A stretch of DNA of 64,000 nucleotides. Source: an uncultured Butyricimonas sp. GTDB taxonomy: Bacteria; Bacteroidota; Bacteroidia; Bacteroidales; Marinifilaceae. The notes beneath the pieces were generated by a model that saw nothing but the letters and a program-made list of their open reading frames with translations, did not search any database and was not told the DNA's origin. Where the stretch lies: contig CALUMT010000008.1 of the NCBI GenBank assembly GCA_944321845.1, positions 23,274 through 87,273 of the forward strand, read 5' to 3'. The position numbers were made by a program, and so were the translations under genes. This document shows positions 37,446-46,135 of this stretch, in pieces. Within the stretch, counting starts at the first letter, position 1. Each line of letters begins with the position of its first letter.

Positions 37446-38690
37446 TTAGATATTATTTTTCAGGTACCATAGTGTGGAACAGTTTTCAGGCTTAAACATA
37501 TTTTGTGCGGTTGCCTTTATTGTTTCCACGGAGATTTGGGCGTAGCGAGCACATTCTTGATTGATGAGGTCTATGTTGCCCAGGTAATCGAAGAACGCAA
37601 GATTGGCGGATTTCCCCTGGTAATTGATTTCGCTGTAAGAGATTCTGGCTTCCGTCTTATTGATTACTTTTTGGAGCTCCCTTTCGGAAATGGGATTCTG
37701 GATAAAGTGTTTTATTTCGTCCAGAATGGCTTGTTCTGCAGTATCGAGAGATACCCCCTCGGAAAGTTTGCCGGAGAAAATGAATAATCCCGGGTCCATA
37801 TCTCCTGTCACGTAGGCATCAATCTCGGAGAATAGTTTCCTGTTCTTAATCAGGTTCACGTACAGACGGGATGACTGGCCGTTGGACAGGATGTCCGATA
37901 TGATATCGCACGTGTAAAAATTATCGGACAATCGGTCTCCCATGTGGAACACCTTGTATATGGCATCAGCTGGAACAGGATTATTTTCCAGAACCATGCG
38001 GCGTTCTTCCTGTTGTGCGGGTTCTTGTGGCAAAGCGGGGGAAGTGTAATGGCTTGGTGGAATATCCCCGAACCATTTTTGTACCAGCTCCAGGGCCTTG
38101 TCGTGATGAATGTTTCCGCTGATGCTTAAGATGGCATTGTCCGGGGCATAGAAACGGAGGAAAAAGTCCTGTACTTCATCCAGGGTCGCCCCGGCGATAT
38201 GTTCAATGTTTTTCCCGATGGTTGGCCATTGGTAAGGATGAACCTTATAGGCTAATGGTCTTAAGTGTAGCCAGATATCCCCGTAAGGATTATTCAGGTA
38301 GCGTTGTTTGAACTCCTCAATGACCACGTTGCGTTGGATGTCCAGGGATTTTTGGGAAAAGTCCAAACTTAACATCCGGTCGGATTCCAGCCATAAGGCC
38401 GTTTCGATGTTCCCGGCAGGAATCGTGATATAGTAATTCGTGTAATCGTTATTCGTGAAAGCGTTACTGTCTCCTCCTGCCTGTTGCACGTGGTAATCGT
38501 AGTCGGGTATGTGAATGGAACCCCCGAACATGAGATGTTCAAACAGGTGGGCGAATCCTGTACGTTGGGGATTTTCATTTCTTGCGCCGACCTTGTACAG
38601 GATATTGACCGATACGAAAGGGGTACTGGTGTCCGTATTACAGATGACAGTCAGTCCGTTGTCCAAAATATGTCTCGTGTATTGAATCAT
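37446..38690 (-). CDS. M16-family zinc peptidase, catalytic subunit
   Basis: 414 residues. The inverted zinc motif HLFEHLMF is present with H48, E51 and H52, and the downstream glutamate ligand lies in RNVVIEEFKQR (E125/E126). Domain two has 'SNGQSSRLYVNLIKNRKLFSEIDAY'. It pairs with the inactive subunit directly downstream and forms an operon with an FMN-dependent oxidoreductase upstream, whose stop codon is two bases before the ATG. No signal peptide; substrate unknown. Confidence 0.93.
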   Translation of the reverse strand: MIQYTRHILDNGLTVICNTDTSTPFVSVNILYKVGARNENPQRTGFAHLFEHLMFGGSIHIPDYDYHVQQAGGDSNAFTNNDYTNYYITIPAGNIETALWLESDRMLSLDFSQKSLDIQRNVVIEEFKQRYLNNPYGDIWLHLRPLAYKVHPYQWPTIGKNIEHIAGATLDEVQDFFLRFYAPDNAILSISGNIHHDKALELVQKWFGDIPPSHYTSPALPQEPAQQEERRMVLENNPVPADAIYKVFHMGDRLSDNFYTCDIISDILSNGQSSRLYVNLIKNRKLFSEIDAYVTGDMDPGLFIFSGKLSEGVSLDTAEQAILDEIKHFIQNPISERELQKVINKTEARISYSEINYQGKSANLAFFDYLGNIDLINQECARYAQISVETIKATAQNMFKPENCSTLWYLKNNI

Positions 38691-38692
38691 GG

Positions 38693-39640
38693 TTACATGC
38701 TCAGGTTGGCTAATTTAGCAACGGTTTCATTGAATTCTCCCGTGATATCCCGGATGATTTCGCTGACACTTTCCTCGTGGTGAAGCATGGAGGCTGCTTG
38801 TCCTATTTCTAATTCACCTTCTGTCAGGTTGCCTTCAAATATACCTAGTTTGGCTCGTCCTTTTCCGAGTAATTCCCGGAGTTCGTCCACGGAAGCACCC
38901 TTGTTTTCCAATTGTTGTACCTGCTCGTAGAATTCGTTTTTAATAAGGCGGGTAGGAGCTATTTTCTTTAAAGTAAGAATAGTGTCACCTTCTTCTGTTT
39001 CAAATACCTTTTGCTTGAAGGCGGGGTGAGCGGAGGATTCCTTTGCTACGGCAAAGCGAGTCCCGATTTGAACGCCTTCTGCTCCGAGGGCGAAGGCCGC
39101 ATACATGGACCGGCCGGATGCGATTCCTCCGGCGGCAATGAGCGGAAGATGACATGTCGCTGCAACTTGTGGAATCAAGGCCATGGTTGTGGTCTCTTCC
39201 CGTCCGTCATGTCCTCCGGCTTCAAAGCCTTCGGCCACGATGGCATCGACCCCAGCTTCTTCGCATTTCCGGGCAAAGAGAGCGCTGCTGACCACATGTA
39301 CAACGGTAATCCCGTGTGCTTTCAGTGTCGGCGTCCATTTCTTGGGGCTACCGGCTGAGGTAAAAATGATTTTTACTCCTTCCTTGATGATGATGTCCAT
39401 GAGTCGGTCTATCTCGGGATAAAGTAGGGGAACATTAATGCCCCAGGGCTTGGATGTGGCTTCTTTCATTTTGTGGATATGCTCGATGAGTACCTCGGGG
39501 TGCATGGAGCCTGCCCCCAATAATCCTAATCCTCCGTTATTACTGACTGCGGAGGCTAAACGCCACCCGCTACACCAAACCATTCCCCCTTGTATGATGG
39601 GGTATTTTATATTAAAGAGTTTTGTTATTCTGTTTTCCAT
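38693..39640 (-). CDS. Nitronate monooxygenase / FabK-like FMN-dependent oxidoreductase
   Basis: About 315 residues from the ATG at 39640, which gives the family start ITKLFNIKYPIIQGGMVWCSG; the frame is open to 39670. It is a TIM-barrel flavin enzyme of the nitronate monooxygenase/enoyl-ACP reductase II group: 'NNGGLGLLGAGS', 'VVSSALFARKCEEAGVDAIVAEGFEAGGHDG' in parts (AGGH flavin/NADH loop), 'LIAAGGIASGRSM' and 'GAEGVQIGTRFAV'. Sequence alone does not separate FabK from nitronate monooxygenase. TACCTTTG on the minus strand (39668-39675) is a candidate -7 box about 28 bases upstream. Confidence 0.85.
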   Translation of the reverse strand: MENRITKLFNIKYPIIQGGMVWCSGWRLASAVSNNGGLGLLGAGSMHPEVLIEHIHKMKEATSKPWGINVPLLYPEIDRLMDIIIKEGVKIIFTSAGSPKKWTPTLKAHGITVVHVVSSALFARKCEEAGVDAIVAEGFEAGGHDGREETTTMALIPQVAATCHLPLIAAGGIASGRSMYAAFALGAEGVQIGTRFAVAKESSAHPAFKQKVFETEEGDTILTLKKIAPTRLIKNEFYEQVQQLENKGASVDELRELLGKGRAKLGIFEGNLTEGELEIGQAASMLHHEESVSEIIRDITGEFNETVAKLANLSM

Positions 39641-39710
39641 GTGATATAAATATTTATAGTATGTGGTCAAAGGTAGAAAAAATTGTTCGTATTTGAATCG
39701 AGGCTATGGT

Positions 39711-40457
39711 TTAAAAGGTTATTGTCATGGCAATTCCTCCTTGTCCACGAGTGTAATACGGTGCCGCGATGACGTGTGCTTTGTCTTTGGGTTTTAGTCG
39801 GAATATTTTCCGGTTAAGCGGAAGTAGCCAATAGCCAATGCGGGCGCTTAAGATACCGATGCCGGCTCCGGCAATGACATCATTTAGCCAATGGCTGTCA
39901 TTGTATAGGCGTAAGAATGCGACTCCACAGGCTATCGTGTAGGCCGCAATGCCATACCCCGTACCATATTCCAGGCGTACGAGTTCTGCTCCCGTGAAGG
40001 TTAGTGCCGTGTGCCCGGAAGGGAATGAGTTGTTTTCAGAAGCGTCAGGTCGCTGTTCCCGAACGATCATTTTCGTGGATTGGGTCATTATGGCCATAGC
40101 GACATGTGCTGTTGCAGAAATGAGTAATCTTTCTTTGAACGAGTGTTTGGCTTTCTCCTGGAGACAACCGAGTCCTAAATGAGCGGCTGAAGGAATGAAT
40201 CGTAGATAATCATCGATTCGAATTCGTGAGCCGTTAAAGCCGGAGATCCATTCTCGAGTATGAGTGTTTAGCTTCTCCAGCGGGCCCCCCTTAATCCCCA
40301 AGGCTCCAACGGTGATAAGTGACGCCGGGAGAATGAGTTGTCGGGGGGTGAATTGTAATTCATTTGAAGCTTGTTGAAGGGTGTCTGGTCGTGTTTTTTC
40401 TTGAGCTTGGGAAAAACTCGAAATGATGAACACAAGGAGGCAGAGAAATATTTTCAT
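39711..40457 (-). CDS. PAP2-family membrane-associated phosphatase
   Basis: 248 residues with a signal peptide (about 1-18, ending SFSQAQ). The three phosphatase motifs are present: KMIVREQRP near 129-137 (KxxxxxxRP), FPSGH near 146-150 and RLYNDSHWLNDV near 183-194, including the catalytic histidine. Two hydrophobic segments surround them. Such enzymes remove phosphate from undecaprenyl pyrophosphate, phosphatidic acid or lipid A. The substrate cannot be fixed here. The C-terminal 30 residues form a short beta tail ending in phenylalanine. Confidence 0.9.
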   Translation of the reverse strand: MKIFLCLLVFIISSFSQAQEKTRPDTLQQASNELQFTPRQLILPASLITVGALGIKGGPLEKLNTHTREWISGFNGSRIRIDDYLRFIPSAAHLGLGCLQEKAKHSFKERLLISATAHVAMAIMTQSTKMIVREQRPDASENNSFPSGHTALTFTGAELVRLEYGTGYGIAAYTIACGVAFLRLYNDSHWLNDVIAGAGIGILSARIGYWLLPLNRKIFRLKPKDKAHVIAAPYYTRGQGGIAMTITF

Positions 40458-40472
40458 GATAATATAGGTTAT

Positions 40473-40508
40473 AAAAAATATTTCCCGTGAATGCGGGAAA
40501 TATTTTTT
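40473..40508 (-). terminator. Terminator of the MFS-transporter operon
   Basis: AAAAAATATTTCCCG (40473-40487) and CGGGAAATATTTTTT (40494-40508) form a perfect 15-bp stem around TGAATG, 20 bases after the MFS stop codon on the minus strand. Confidence 0.9.
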
Positions 40509-40527
40509 ATGTTGTCAGGTTCAAAAT

Positions 40528-41946
40528 TTACTTTTTGATATTGGGTAATTCCAATCCATATCCTTTTACCACGTCCTCGCGTTTCAACCAGATTCCTAGA
40601 ATGAAAGCTAGTACACCGAATGAGGCGAAAATGAGCATGGGAACAGTATAATCATAGGCCGGAGCTACAGTACCTTGTGCCATGGCAGCTTCTCTTGCCT
40701 CGGCAACTCCTGGATTGGTGGAGTTTAATACGTTACCAATGATTTTGGGAACGAAGCAAAGTCCTATATTCTGTATCCAGAAAATAAGGGCATAGGCACT
40801 TCCGAGAATCTTGCCGTCAATTACCTTGGGGACACTGGGCCATAGAGCAGCCGGTACGAGAGAGAATGAAACACCCAATACAACCGTGATTAATAATGCA
40901 AACCATTTGGTCGGATATGCCGGAAGCAGGAATGCGTATGACAAGTGGCAAATGATCATGATAAGGGCTCCGTACATTAACATGGAGGCTCCTTTTCCCT
41001 TGTAATCGATGAAAGAACCCAGAACAGGGGTGAGGATCATGGCTAATATCGGGAACCAGCGGAAAAGATTGGCAGCTTCCCCGGAAGTTACATTCAGCGT
41101 TGATTCAAGGAAGTTGGTGGCGTAACGTTGGAAGGGGAAGATGGCGGAATAATACAACACGCAAAGTAATGCGATTAACCAGAACATCTTACTGCCGAAA
41201 ATGTATTTGATATCACTGAATTTGAATTGTTCGTCAGATGCTGCTTCTTGTTGGCCTGCTCCGATTTGCCGGTCGAGCTTACGATCCATGAACGTGAACA
41301 CGATGAAATTAATCAATCCGATAAGTAACAATACCGTACAGAAGGCAATGGGAGCCACGATGGAATCATTGAATTTATCGGCTAATAGTGGAGAAAGTGA
41401 AAGAACAGCGAATACGCCTAAACGGGCGATAGCCATTTCCAGTCCCATGGCAAGAGCCATTTCCTTGCCCTCGAACCATTTGGCGATAGCCCTGGATACG
41501 GTAATACCGGCCATTTCACATCCGCAACCGAAAATCATGAAGCCCAGGCAGGCCAATTTTGCGGTTCCGGGAAGATCTGTCCACCAGGAATCCAACCAGC
41601 CACATAGTGCGGTGTCTTGAAAGCCTTCGCTGATGGCATAGTATTTAATGACAGCTCCACCAACCATTAAAGAAGCAGACAGGGTTCCCGTGAAGCGAAC
41701 TTTCCATTTGTCCAGGATAATACCGGCAAGAATAAGAAAACCGCACACGTTCAAGAAATACTCGGAAGCGGCATAAGTTCCAAATACGTCCGGATTCCAA
41801 CCTCGTTTGGCTTCGACAAGCGTTTGTAACGGCGACATGACATCCACGAACATGTACGCGAAAAACATCATTAATGCGATGAGAATTAAGGCTGTCCACC
41901 GGGCAGCTTTAGAATCTCGAAGAGTTAATTGAATTTTTTCTACCAT
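40528..41946 (-). CDS. Major facilitator superfamily transporter
   Basis: About 472 residues with 12 predicted membrane segments (for example WTALILIALMMFFAYMFVD near the start and LIFASFGVLAFILGIWL near the end). The frame is open to 42006, but the ATG at 41946 starts just before the first membrane segment and is preferred. The 'ILDKWKVRFTG' loop between helices 2 and 3 fits the MFS signature. Substrate cannot be predicted. It is the last gene of a minus-strand run with a glycosyltransferase, DUF4199 protein and glucosaminidase. Confidence 0.9.
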   Translation of the reverse strand: MVEKIQLTLRDSKAARWTALILIALMMFFAYMFVDVMSPLQTLVEAKRGWNPDVFGTYAASEYFLNVCGFLILAGIILDKWKVRFTGTLSASLMVGGAVIKYYAISEGFQDTALCGWLDSWWTDLPGTAKLACLGFMIFGCGCEMAGITVSRAIAKWFEGKEMALAMGLEMAIARLGVFAVLSLSPLLADKFNDSIVAPIAFCTVLLLIGLINFIVFTFMDRKLDRQIGAGQQEAASDEQFKFSDIKYIFGSKMFWLIALLCVLYYSAIFPFQRYATNFLESTLNVTSGEAANLFRWFPILAMILTPVLGSFIDYKGKGASMLMYGALIMIICHLSYAFLLPAYPTKWFALLITVVLGVSFSLVPAALWPSVPKVIDGKILGSAYALIFWIQNIGLCFVPKIIGNVLNSTNPGVAEAREAAMAQGTVAPAYDYTVPMLIFASFGVLAFILGIWLKREDVVKGYGLELPNIKK

Positions 41947-41968
41947 GATAATTATGTTTAATTTGCAA

Positions 41969-42916
41969 TTAGATTTTCTTCTCAATCCGGTACACGTTTC
42001 GGTCACTGGCAGTGCGGGAAACCAAATCGGCCACGAATCCTGCCAAGAACAATTGAGTACCTAGAATCATGCAGGTGAGTGCGATGTAAAAATAAGGATT
42101 ATTGGTTACCAGGGATGCGCGTATGCCTCGGCTGAGCGCGATTAGTTTCTCTATCCCGATCCAAGCGGCAGCCCCGAATCCAATAATGAATAAAACGGTT
42201 CCGATTGTCCCGAACAAGTGCATGGGTTTCTTGGCAAAGCGGGTAATGAAGGTTACGGATAACAAATCCAGCATACCATTAATGAAACGGTTTAGGCCGA
42301 ATTTGGTTACCCCGTATTTGCGGGCCCGGTGCTGCACGACTTTTTCTCCTATGCGGGAGAATCCAGCCTGTTTGGCCAGGATGGGTATATATCGGTGCAT
42401 CTCCCCGTAAACCTCAATGTTTTTCACTACGACTTGTTTATAGGCTTTTAATCCGCAATTGAAGTCATGCAATTTAATGCCGGAGAATTTTCTGGCCGTG
42501 GCATTGAATAACTTGGTCGGTAGCGTTTTGGATAGCGGGTCATAACGTTTCTTTTTCCAACCGCTGACCATATCATAATTCTCTTCCATGATCATGCGGT
42601 ATAAAGCGGGAATCTCATCCGGGCTGTCTTGCATATCAGCATCCATCGTGATGACGACGTCTCCCTGGGCATCTTCAAAACCACAGTGTAAAGCTGCGGA
42701 TTTACCGTAATTCCTTCTGAATTTAATACCTCGGATACAAGGATTCGTTTGTTGTAAATGTTCTATCACTTGCCATGAGGTATCGTTACTGCCATCATCC
42801 ACCATAATAATCTCGTACGTGAAGTGGTTTGCCTCCATGACTTTTTGTATCCAGGCTGCTAATTCCGGTAAAGATTCGTCTTCATTATATAGTGGTACTA
42901 CAACTGTTATATCCAT
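41969..42916 (-). CDS. Family 2 glycosyltransferase with two C-terminal membrane helices (GtrB/DPM1-like)
   Basis: 315 residues from ATG 42916. The GT-A domain begins DITVVVPLYNEDESLPEL, has 'IIMVDDGSNDTSW' and the metal-binding DADMQDSPDEIP near residues 93-104, 'VSGWKKKRYDP' and 'LHDFNCGLKAYKQ'. Two membrane segments follow at about 232-255 and 272-295. This is the layout of enzymes that load a sugar onto a polyprenyl phosphate carrier (GtrB, ArnC, DPM1). The extra upstream frame to 42964 overlaps the DUF4199 gene and is unlikely. Next to DUF4199, as in many Bacteroidales. Confidence 0.93.
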   Translation of the reverse strand: MDITVVVPLYNEDESLPELAAWIQKVMEANHFTYEIIMVDDGSNDTSWQVIEHLQQTNPCIRGIKFRRNYGKSAALHCGFEDAQGDVVITMDADMQDSPDEIPALYRMIMEENYDMVSGWKKKRYDPLSKTLPTKLFNATARKFSGIKLHDFNCGLKAYKQVVVKNIEVYGEMHRYIPILAKQAGFSRIGEKVVQHRARKYGVTKFGLNRFINGMLDLLSVTFITRFAKKPMHLFGTIGTVLFIIGFGAAAWIGIEKLIALSRGIRASLVTNNPYFYIALTCMILGTQLFLAGFVADLVSRTASDRNVYRIEKKI

Positions 42917-42918
42917 AA

Positions 42919-43452
42919 TTAATTTTGTTGAAATTCTCGTGGAATACTTCTTTTTATGATCCAAGCCAATAATAACGTGAAAATTATTCCGGAAAAAATG
43001 TGATTGACAAATTCCCCGATAGCGATGCTTACCGGCATCAGAAATGTATTGAATGTCTCGGTTAGCGTATTGTACATGGGGCTATTCTCGTATACCTGTT
43101 TTATCATGAGTAGAATATGATTCTTGTACATGGCAAACAGTTCGCTGGACGAGGAATATAGGATATACGTGTAGAGGGCGTATACGATGGAGGCGATAGC
43201 TAAAAGGAACATACCGACGCCGAAGGCTCTGGCATATGAGATACTGCCCCCGAGTGCTTCGTCCCGGTATTTTCGGAGTCCCATGAATATCCCGACAACC
43301 GTTAGTAGTGTGGTGATGTTGTTTAATTGTGGATTCATGGCAACACTTCTGCCGCTCCAGACGAAAATCAAGGAGGCCAGGCAAAAACTACTCCCCATGA
43401 GTAGGCCGAATAGTGTGTTTTGTTTCCAGTATAGATCCTTTTTATTGTCCAT
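42919..43452 (-). CDS. DUF4199-family membrane protein
   Basis: 177 residues with four predicted membrane segments (about 15-35, 44-62, 78-102 and 145-168). Pattern 'YARAFGVGMFLLAIASIVYALYTYILY' in parts and 'FGLLMGSSFCLASLIFV' matches DUF4199, a Bacteroidota family usually encoded directly before a GtrB-like glycosyltransferase, as here (two-base gap). It may assist that enzyme or act in lipid-linked sugar transport; the function is not established. Confidence 0.88.
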   Translation of the reverse strand: MDNKKDLYWKQNTLFGLLMGSSFCLASLIFVWSGRSVAMNPQLNNITTLLTVVGIFMGLRKYRDEALGGSISYARAFGVGMFLLAIASIVYALYTYILYSSSSELFAMYKNHILLMIKQVYENSPMYNTLTETFNTFLMPVSIAIGEFVNHIFSGIIFTLLLAWIIKRSIPREFQQN

Positions 43453-43453
43453 C

Positions 43454-44380
43454 TTAGAATAACTTAGTCGCTCTGCGCAAGGAGATTAGTTCTCCAGGTT
43501 GTGGAATGTCTTTTGCTTCCATGTAATTATATTGCAATAATTTATAGAACTTGATCCCGTATAATTGTGCAATATCGTACATGGTTTCTCCTGCCTTTAC
43601 TTTGTGGAAGGTATATCCTCGGGCTGCTTTGTTCTTTTTGACTCCTAAGAAGACATGCATGCCAGACTGGATAGAAGTCTCGTTTTTGTCATTATATCGC
43701 AGTAATTTCCTTAATGAGATTCCGCACGCTTTGGCAATCGCCTCGAATGAATCTCCGCTGCGGGTTTTGATACAAGGAATATTGTTCACGTATATGATTC
43801 GGCTCGTGTAGGCGTTATCTCCGTATTCCATGGAGGAAAAACTGATTTCTCCGATAAATCGGTTATATCGTTTCCCCGGTTTGTCATAAATATAAAGTTG
43901 TTCGTCTTCAATGATACTGATCAGACGTTGTGCGTAATTGGGATCCGTGGCGTAGCCGGCTTTCTTTAAGCCTTTAGCCCAGCCCTTGTAGTCAGTTTTG
44001 GATAATTTAAACAGCGAGGCATAACGTGGACGGGAGGTAAGGAATTCACTGTGGTCAACCCATGATTCTTCTGCATGGCGATATTTCCGGAAGCATTCAT
44101 TTCTCTTGTCGTCGTCCATTTTGTACGTGGGACCAACCCAATCATGACATTTTATACCAAAGAAATTGTTTGCGTTTAAGGCTAATTCCGAAGTTCCGCA
44201 TCCGGATTCCAGAATGCCTTGTGCTAAGGTTATACTGGCCGGAATCCCCGTGCGATCCATTTCCTCGATAGCGATATTTCTGTATTTGCGGATAAAGGCT
44301 TTGCGTTTATCCGTTTGTGCCTGACAGATACCTATTGCCAGACAAATAAGCATGATGCTAGTAAAAAGTTGTTTCCCCAT
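43454..44380 (-). CDS. Secreted glucosaminidase with C-terminal LysM repeats
   Basis: 308 residues. Signal peptide about 1-21 (ending GICQAQ). GH73-type mannosyl-glycoprotein endo-beta-N-acetylglucosaminidase domain about 25-165: 'PASITLAQGILESGCGTSELALNANNFFGIKC' with the catalytic glutamate in ILESG, 'WVDHSEFLTSRPRYASLF' and 'GWAKGLKKAGYATDP'. Two LysM units follow (DSFEAIAKACGISLRKLLRYN and 'AGETMYDIAQLYGIKFYKLLQYN') that bind peptidoglycan. It should cleave cell-wall glycan in the periplasm. It stops one base before DUF4199. Confidence 0.95.
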   Translation of the reverse strand: MGKQLFTSIMLICLAIGICQAQTDKRKAFIRKYRNIAIEEMDRTGIPASITLAQGILESGCGTSELALNANNFFGIKCHDWVGPTYKMDDDKRNECFRKYRHAEESWVDHSEFLTSRPRYASLFKLSKTDYKGWAKGLKKAGYATDPNYAQRLISIIEDEQLYIYDKPGKRYNRFIGEISFSSMEYGDNAYTSRIIYVNNIPCIKTRSGDSFEAIAKACGISLRKLLRYNDKNETSIQSGMHVFLGVKKNKAARGYTFHKVKAGETMYDIAQLYGIKFYKLLQYNYMEAKDIPQPGELISLRRATKLF

Positions 44381-44461
44381 GTTCGTTTTTTCTTATAATG
44401 GCCGTAAAATTAGTAAATTTCTTCTTTTGGGGCGATTTTTCGTGTAAAAAAGTCGGTTTTA

Positions 44462-44495
44462 TCAAAAAAGAAAGAGGGATTTTTCAATCCCTCTT
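44462..44495 (-). terminator. Terminator of tRNA-Arg
   Basis: On the minus strand AAGAGGGATT (44495-44486) and AATCCCTCTT (44481-44472) pair around GAAA, followed by TCTTTTTT. The stem begins on the last A of the tRNA CCA end, so there is no spacer. Confidence 0.85.
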
Positions 44496-44497
44496 GG

Positions 44498-44570
44498 TGA
44501 ACTCGGCGGGAGTCGAACCCACAACCTCTTGGGCCGTAACCAAGTGCTCTATCCATTAAGCTACGAGTCC
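44498..44570 (-). tRNA. tRNA-Arg (anticodon ACG)
   Basis: 73 bases on the minus strand. Acceptor GGACTCG/CGAGTTC (one G-U pair), D-arm GCTTAATGGATAGAGC, anticodon arm CTTGGTTACGGCCCAAG giving anticodon ACG (A34 would become inosine), T-arm GTGGGTTCGACTCCCGC, discriminator A. The next three bases on the transcript (44497-44495) read CCA, unlike the two other tRNAs in the window. Confidence 0.94.
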
Positions 44571-44587
44571 TTCTTGATTTTGCTCCG

Positions 44588-44618
44588 CAAAGGTAGATGT
44601 TCTATTTTATTCTTGCAA
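44588..44618 (-). promoter_or_regulatory. Promoter of tRNA-Arg
   Basis: On the minus strand TTG (44616-44618) is followed after 20 bases by TACCTTTG (44588-44595), 17 bases before the tRNA 5' end. Confidence 0.72.
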
Positions 44619-44729
44619 GGATTTGGGATATTTTTTTTGTCAAAAATTTATTGCTTGTTATTCTGAATCGAGATGTGAATTTAAATTAAGTTTGTATTTT
44701 TGCACGACTTTGTTTAAAAGCATAACTAT

Positions 44730-45248
44730 ATGTTTGGTATTATTACAGGATGGAAAAAACATCGTTTGGCTAAATATCCCGAGAAGGAAGAACGTCCTTG
44801 TGCTTTTGTGCCATGGAGCAAGGCGGAATCCGTGTTGTTGTTTGTGGCGAAAGATAATGTCCCCGAGAATTATGAACAATGTATTTTTGAATTATTGAGG
44901 GAGGGAAGGACATTGAATATTGTTTATTATGTTCGTTCTGCGGGGAGAATACCGGACACGGAGAACCAGCCTATCGTTTATGTATCTCCTCGTGATATTT
45001 CTTTTCAAGGCCACCTAAAGAAAGAAGCTTTGAAGCGTCTTTTGGAAAAAGAATACGATTGGGCAATTGATCTTTCATTTAAGGCAGATGGAATTTATGA
45101 TTATTTGTTTGGACAAGTGAATGCCCGTTGTAAAATAGGTATGGGACGTGCAGGAGGAAGGTACGATATTGAATTTCCCGTAATCAAGGACGCAAACGAA
45201 TTAAAAGAACGCTTGATTCGGTTATTGAAGAATGTAAATACTTATTGA
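44730..45248 (+). CDS. DUF6913-like conserved protein
   Basis: 172 residues, cytoplasmic, no signal or membrane segment. Pattern 'FVPWSKAESVLLFVA', 'YEQCIFELLREGRTLNIVYYV', 'ISFQGHLKKEALKRLLEKEYDWAIDLSFKAD' (in parts) and 'CKIGMGRAGGRYDIEFPV' matches a Bacteroidota-specific family that I recall as DUF6913, often beside dapA. Function unknown. Its stop codon is two bases before the dapA ATG, so the two are co-translated or coupled. TATTTTTG at 44695-44702 is a candidate -7 box. Confidence 0.82.
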   Translation: MFGIITGWKKHRLAKYPEKEERPCAFVPWSKAESVLLFVAKDNVPENYEQCIFELLREGRTLNIVYYVRSAGRIPDTENQPIVYVSPRDISFQGHLKKEALKRLLEKEYDWAIDLSFKADGIYDYLFGQVNARCKIGMGRAGGRYDIEFPVIKDANELKERLIRLLKNVNTY

Positions 45249-45250
45249 AT

Positions 45251-46135
45251 ATGAAAAAATTTTCAGGTGTCGGGGTTGCTTTGGTGACCCCGTTTGACGA
45301 GCAAGGGCGAATAGATGAACCCTCTCTAAGGAATTTGGTTGATTATGTAATTGACGGAGGTGTCGATTATTTAGTGGCATTGGGTACTACCTCTGAGGCT
45401 GCCACGATGTCGGTTGAGGAACGGGCTCGGGTTGTACGGATAATCGTGGAGCAGAACCAGGGACGCTTGCCTATCGTTTTAGGTATTGGAGGCAACAATA
45501 CGGCTCAGGTCGTACAGGATTTATCTTCGCTTCCGTATCTGCAACAAGGGGATGCGATATTAAGTGTAACTCCGTATTACAACAAACCTTCCCAGCAAGG
45601 ATTGTACAATCATTTCAAAATGATTGCGGAATATGCACCTCTACCCGTGATCTTGTATAACGTGCCGGGACGTACTTCAGTGAATATGACTGCTGACACA
45701 ACCTTACGTCTGGCTCGGGATTTCGAGAATATTATCGCGATAAAGGAAGCATCGGGTAACCTCGATCAGTCTACCGCCATAATCGCTGGAATGCCGGAGA
45801 ATTTTATGCTTCTTTCAGGTGATGATGGAATTACCTTGCCTTTGCTTTCCATTGGGGGAAGTGGTGTTATTTCCGTGATAGCGAATGTTCTTCCTGCTGA
45901 ATTCTCCTCGATGGTTCATTTGGCACTGGATGAGGAATACAGTGAGGCTCGGCACATCCATCTACGGCTGGCTCCTGTTTGCAAGGCGCTGTTTGAGGAA
46001 GGTAATCCTGCCGGTATTAAAGCGGCTTTGCATGCTAAAGGAATTATTGCGTGTGGTAAATTGCGTGATCCGCTTTGCTCCGTGAGTTCGGCATTATACG
46101 AAAAATTGTCTTCGTTGGTCTGTAGACAGCATTAA
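45251..46135 (+). CDS. dapA: 4-hydroxy-tetrahydrodipicolinate synthase
   Basis: Condenses pyruvate with aspartate semialdehyde, first committed step to lysine and meso-diaminopimelate for peptidoglycan. 294 residues from ATG 45251; the frame is open from TTG 45245. TIM-barrel landmarks: 'GVGVALVTPFDE', 'LVALGTTSEAATMS', 'SVTPYYNKPSQQGLYNHF', 'VILYNVPGRT' with the conserved tyrosine and 'IIAIKEASGN' with the Schiff-base lysine near residue 163. It ends tail-to-tail with gldG, with stop codons overlapping in TTAA. Confidence 0.96.
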   Translation: MKKFSGVGVALVTPFDEQGRIDEPSLRNLVDYVIDGGVDYLVALGTTSEAATMSVEERARVVRIIVEQNQGRLPIVLGIGGNNTAQVVQDLSSLPYLQQGDAILSVTPYYNKPSQQGLYNHFKMIAEYAPLPVILYNVPGRTSVNMTADTTLRLARDFENIIAIKEASGNLDQSTAIIAGMPENFMLLSGDDGITLPLLSIGGSGVISVIANVLPAEFSSMVHLALDEEYSEARHIHLRLAPVCKALFEEGNPAGIKAALHAKGIIACGKLRDPLCSVSSALYEKLSSLVCRQH

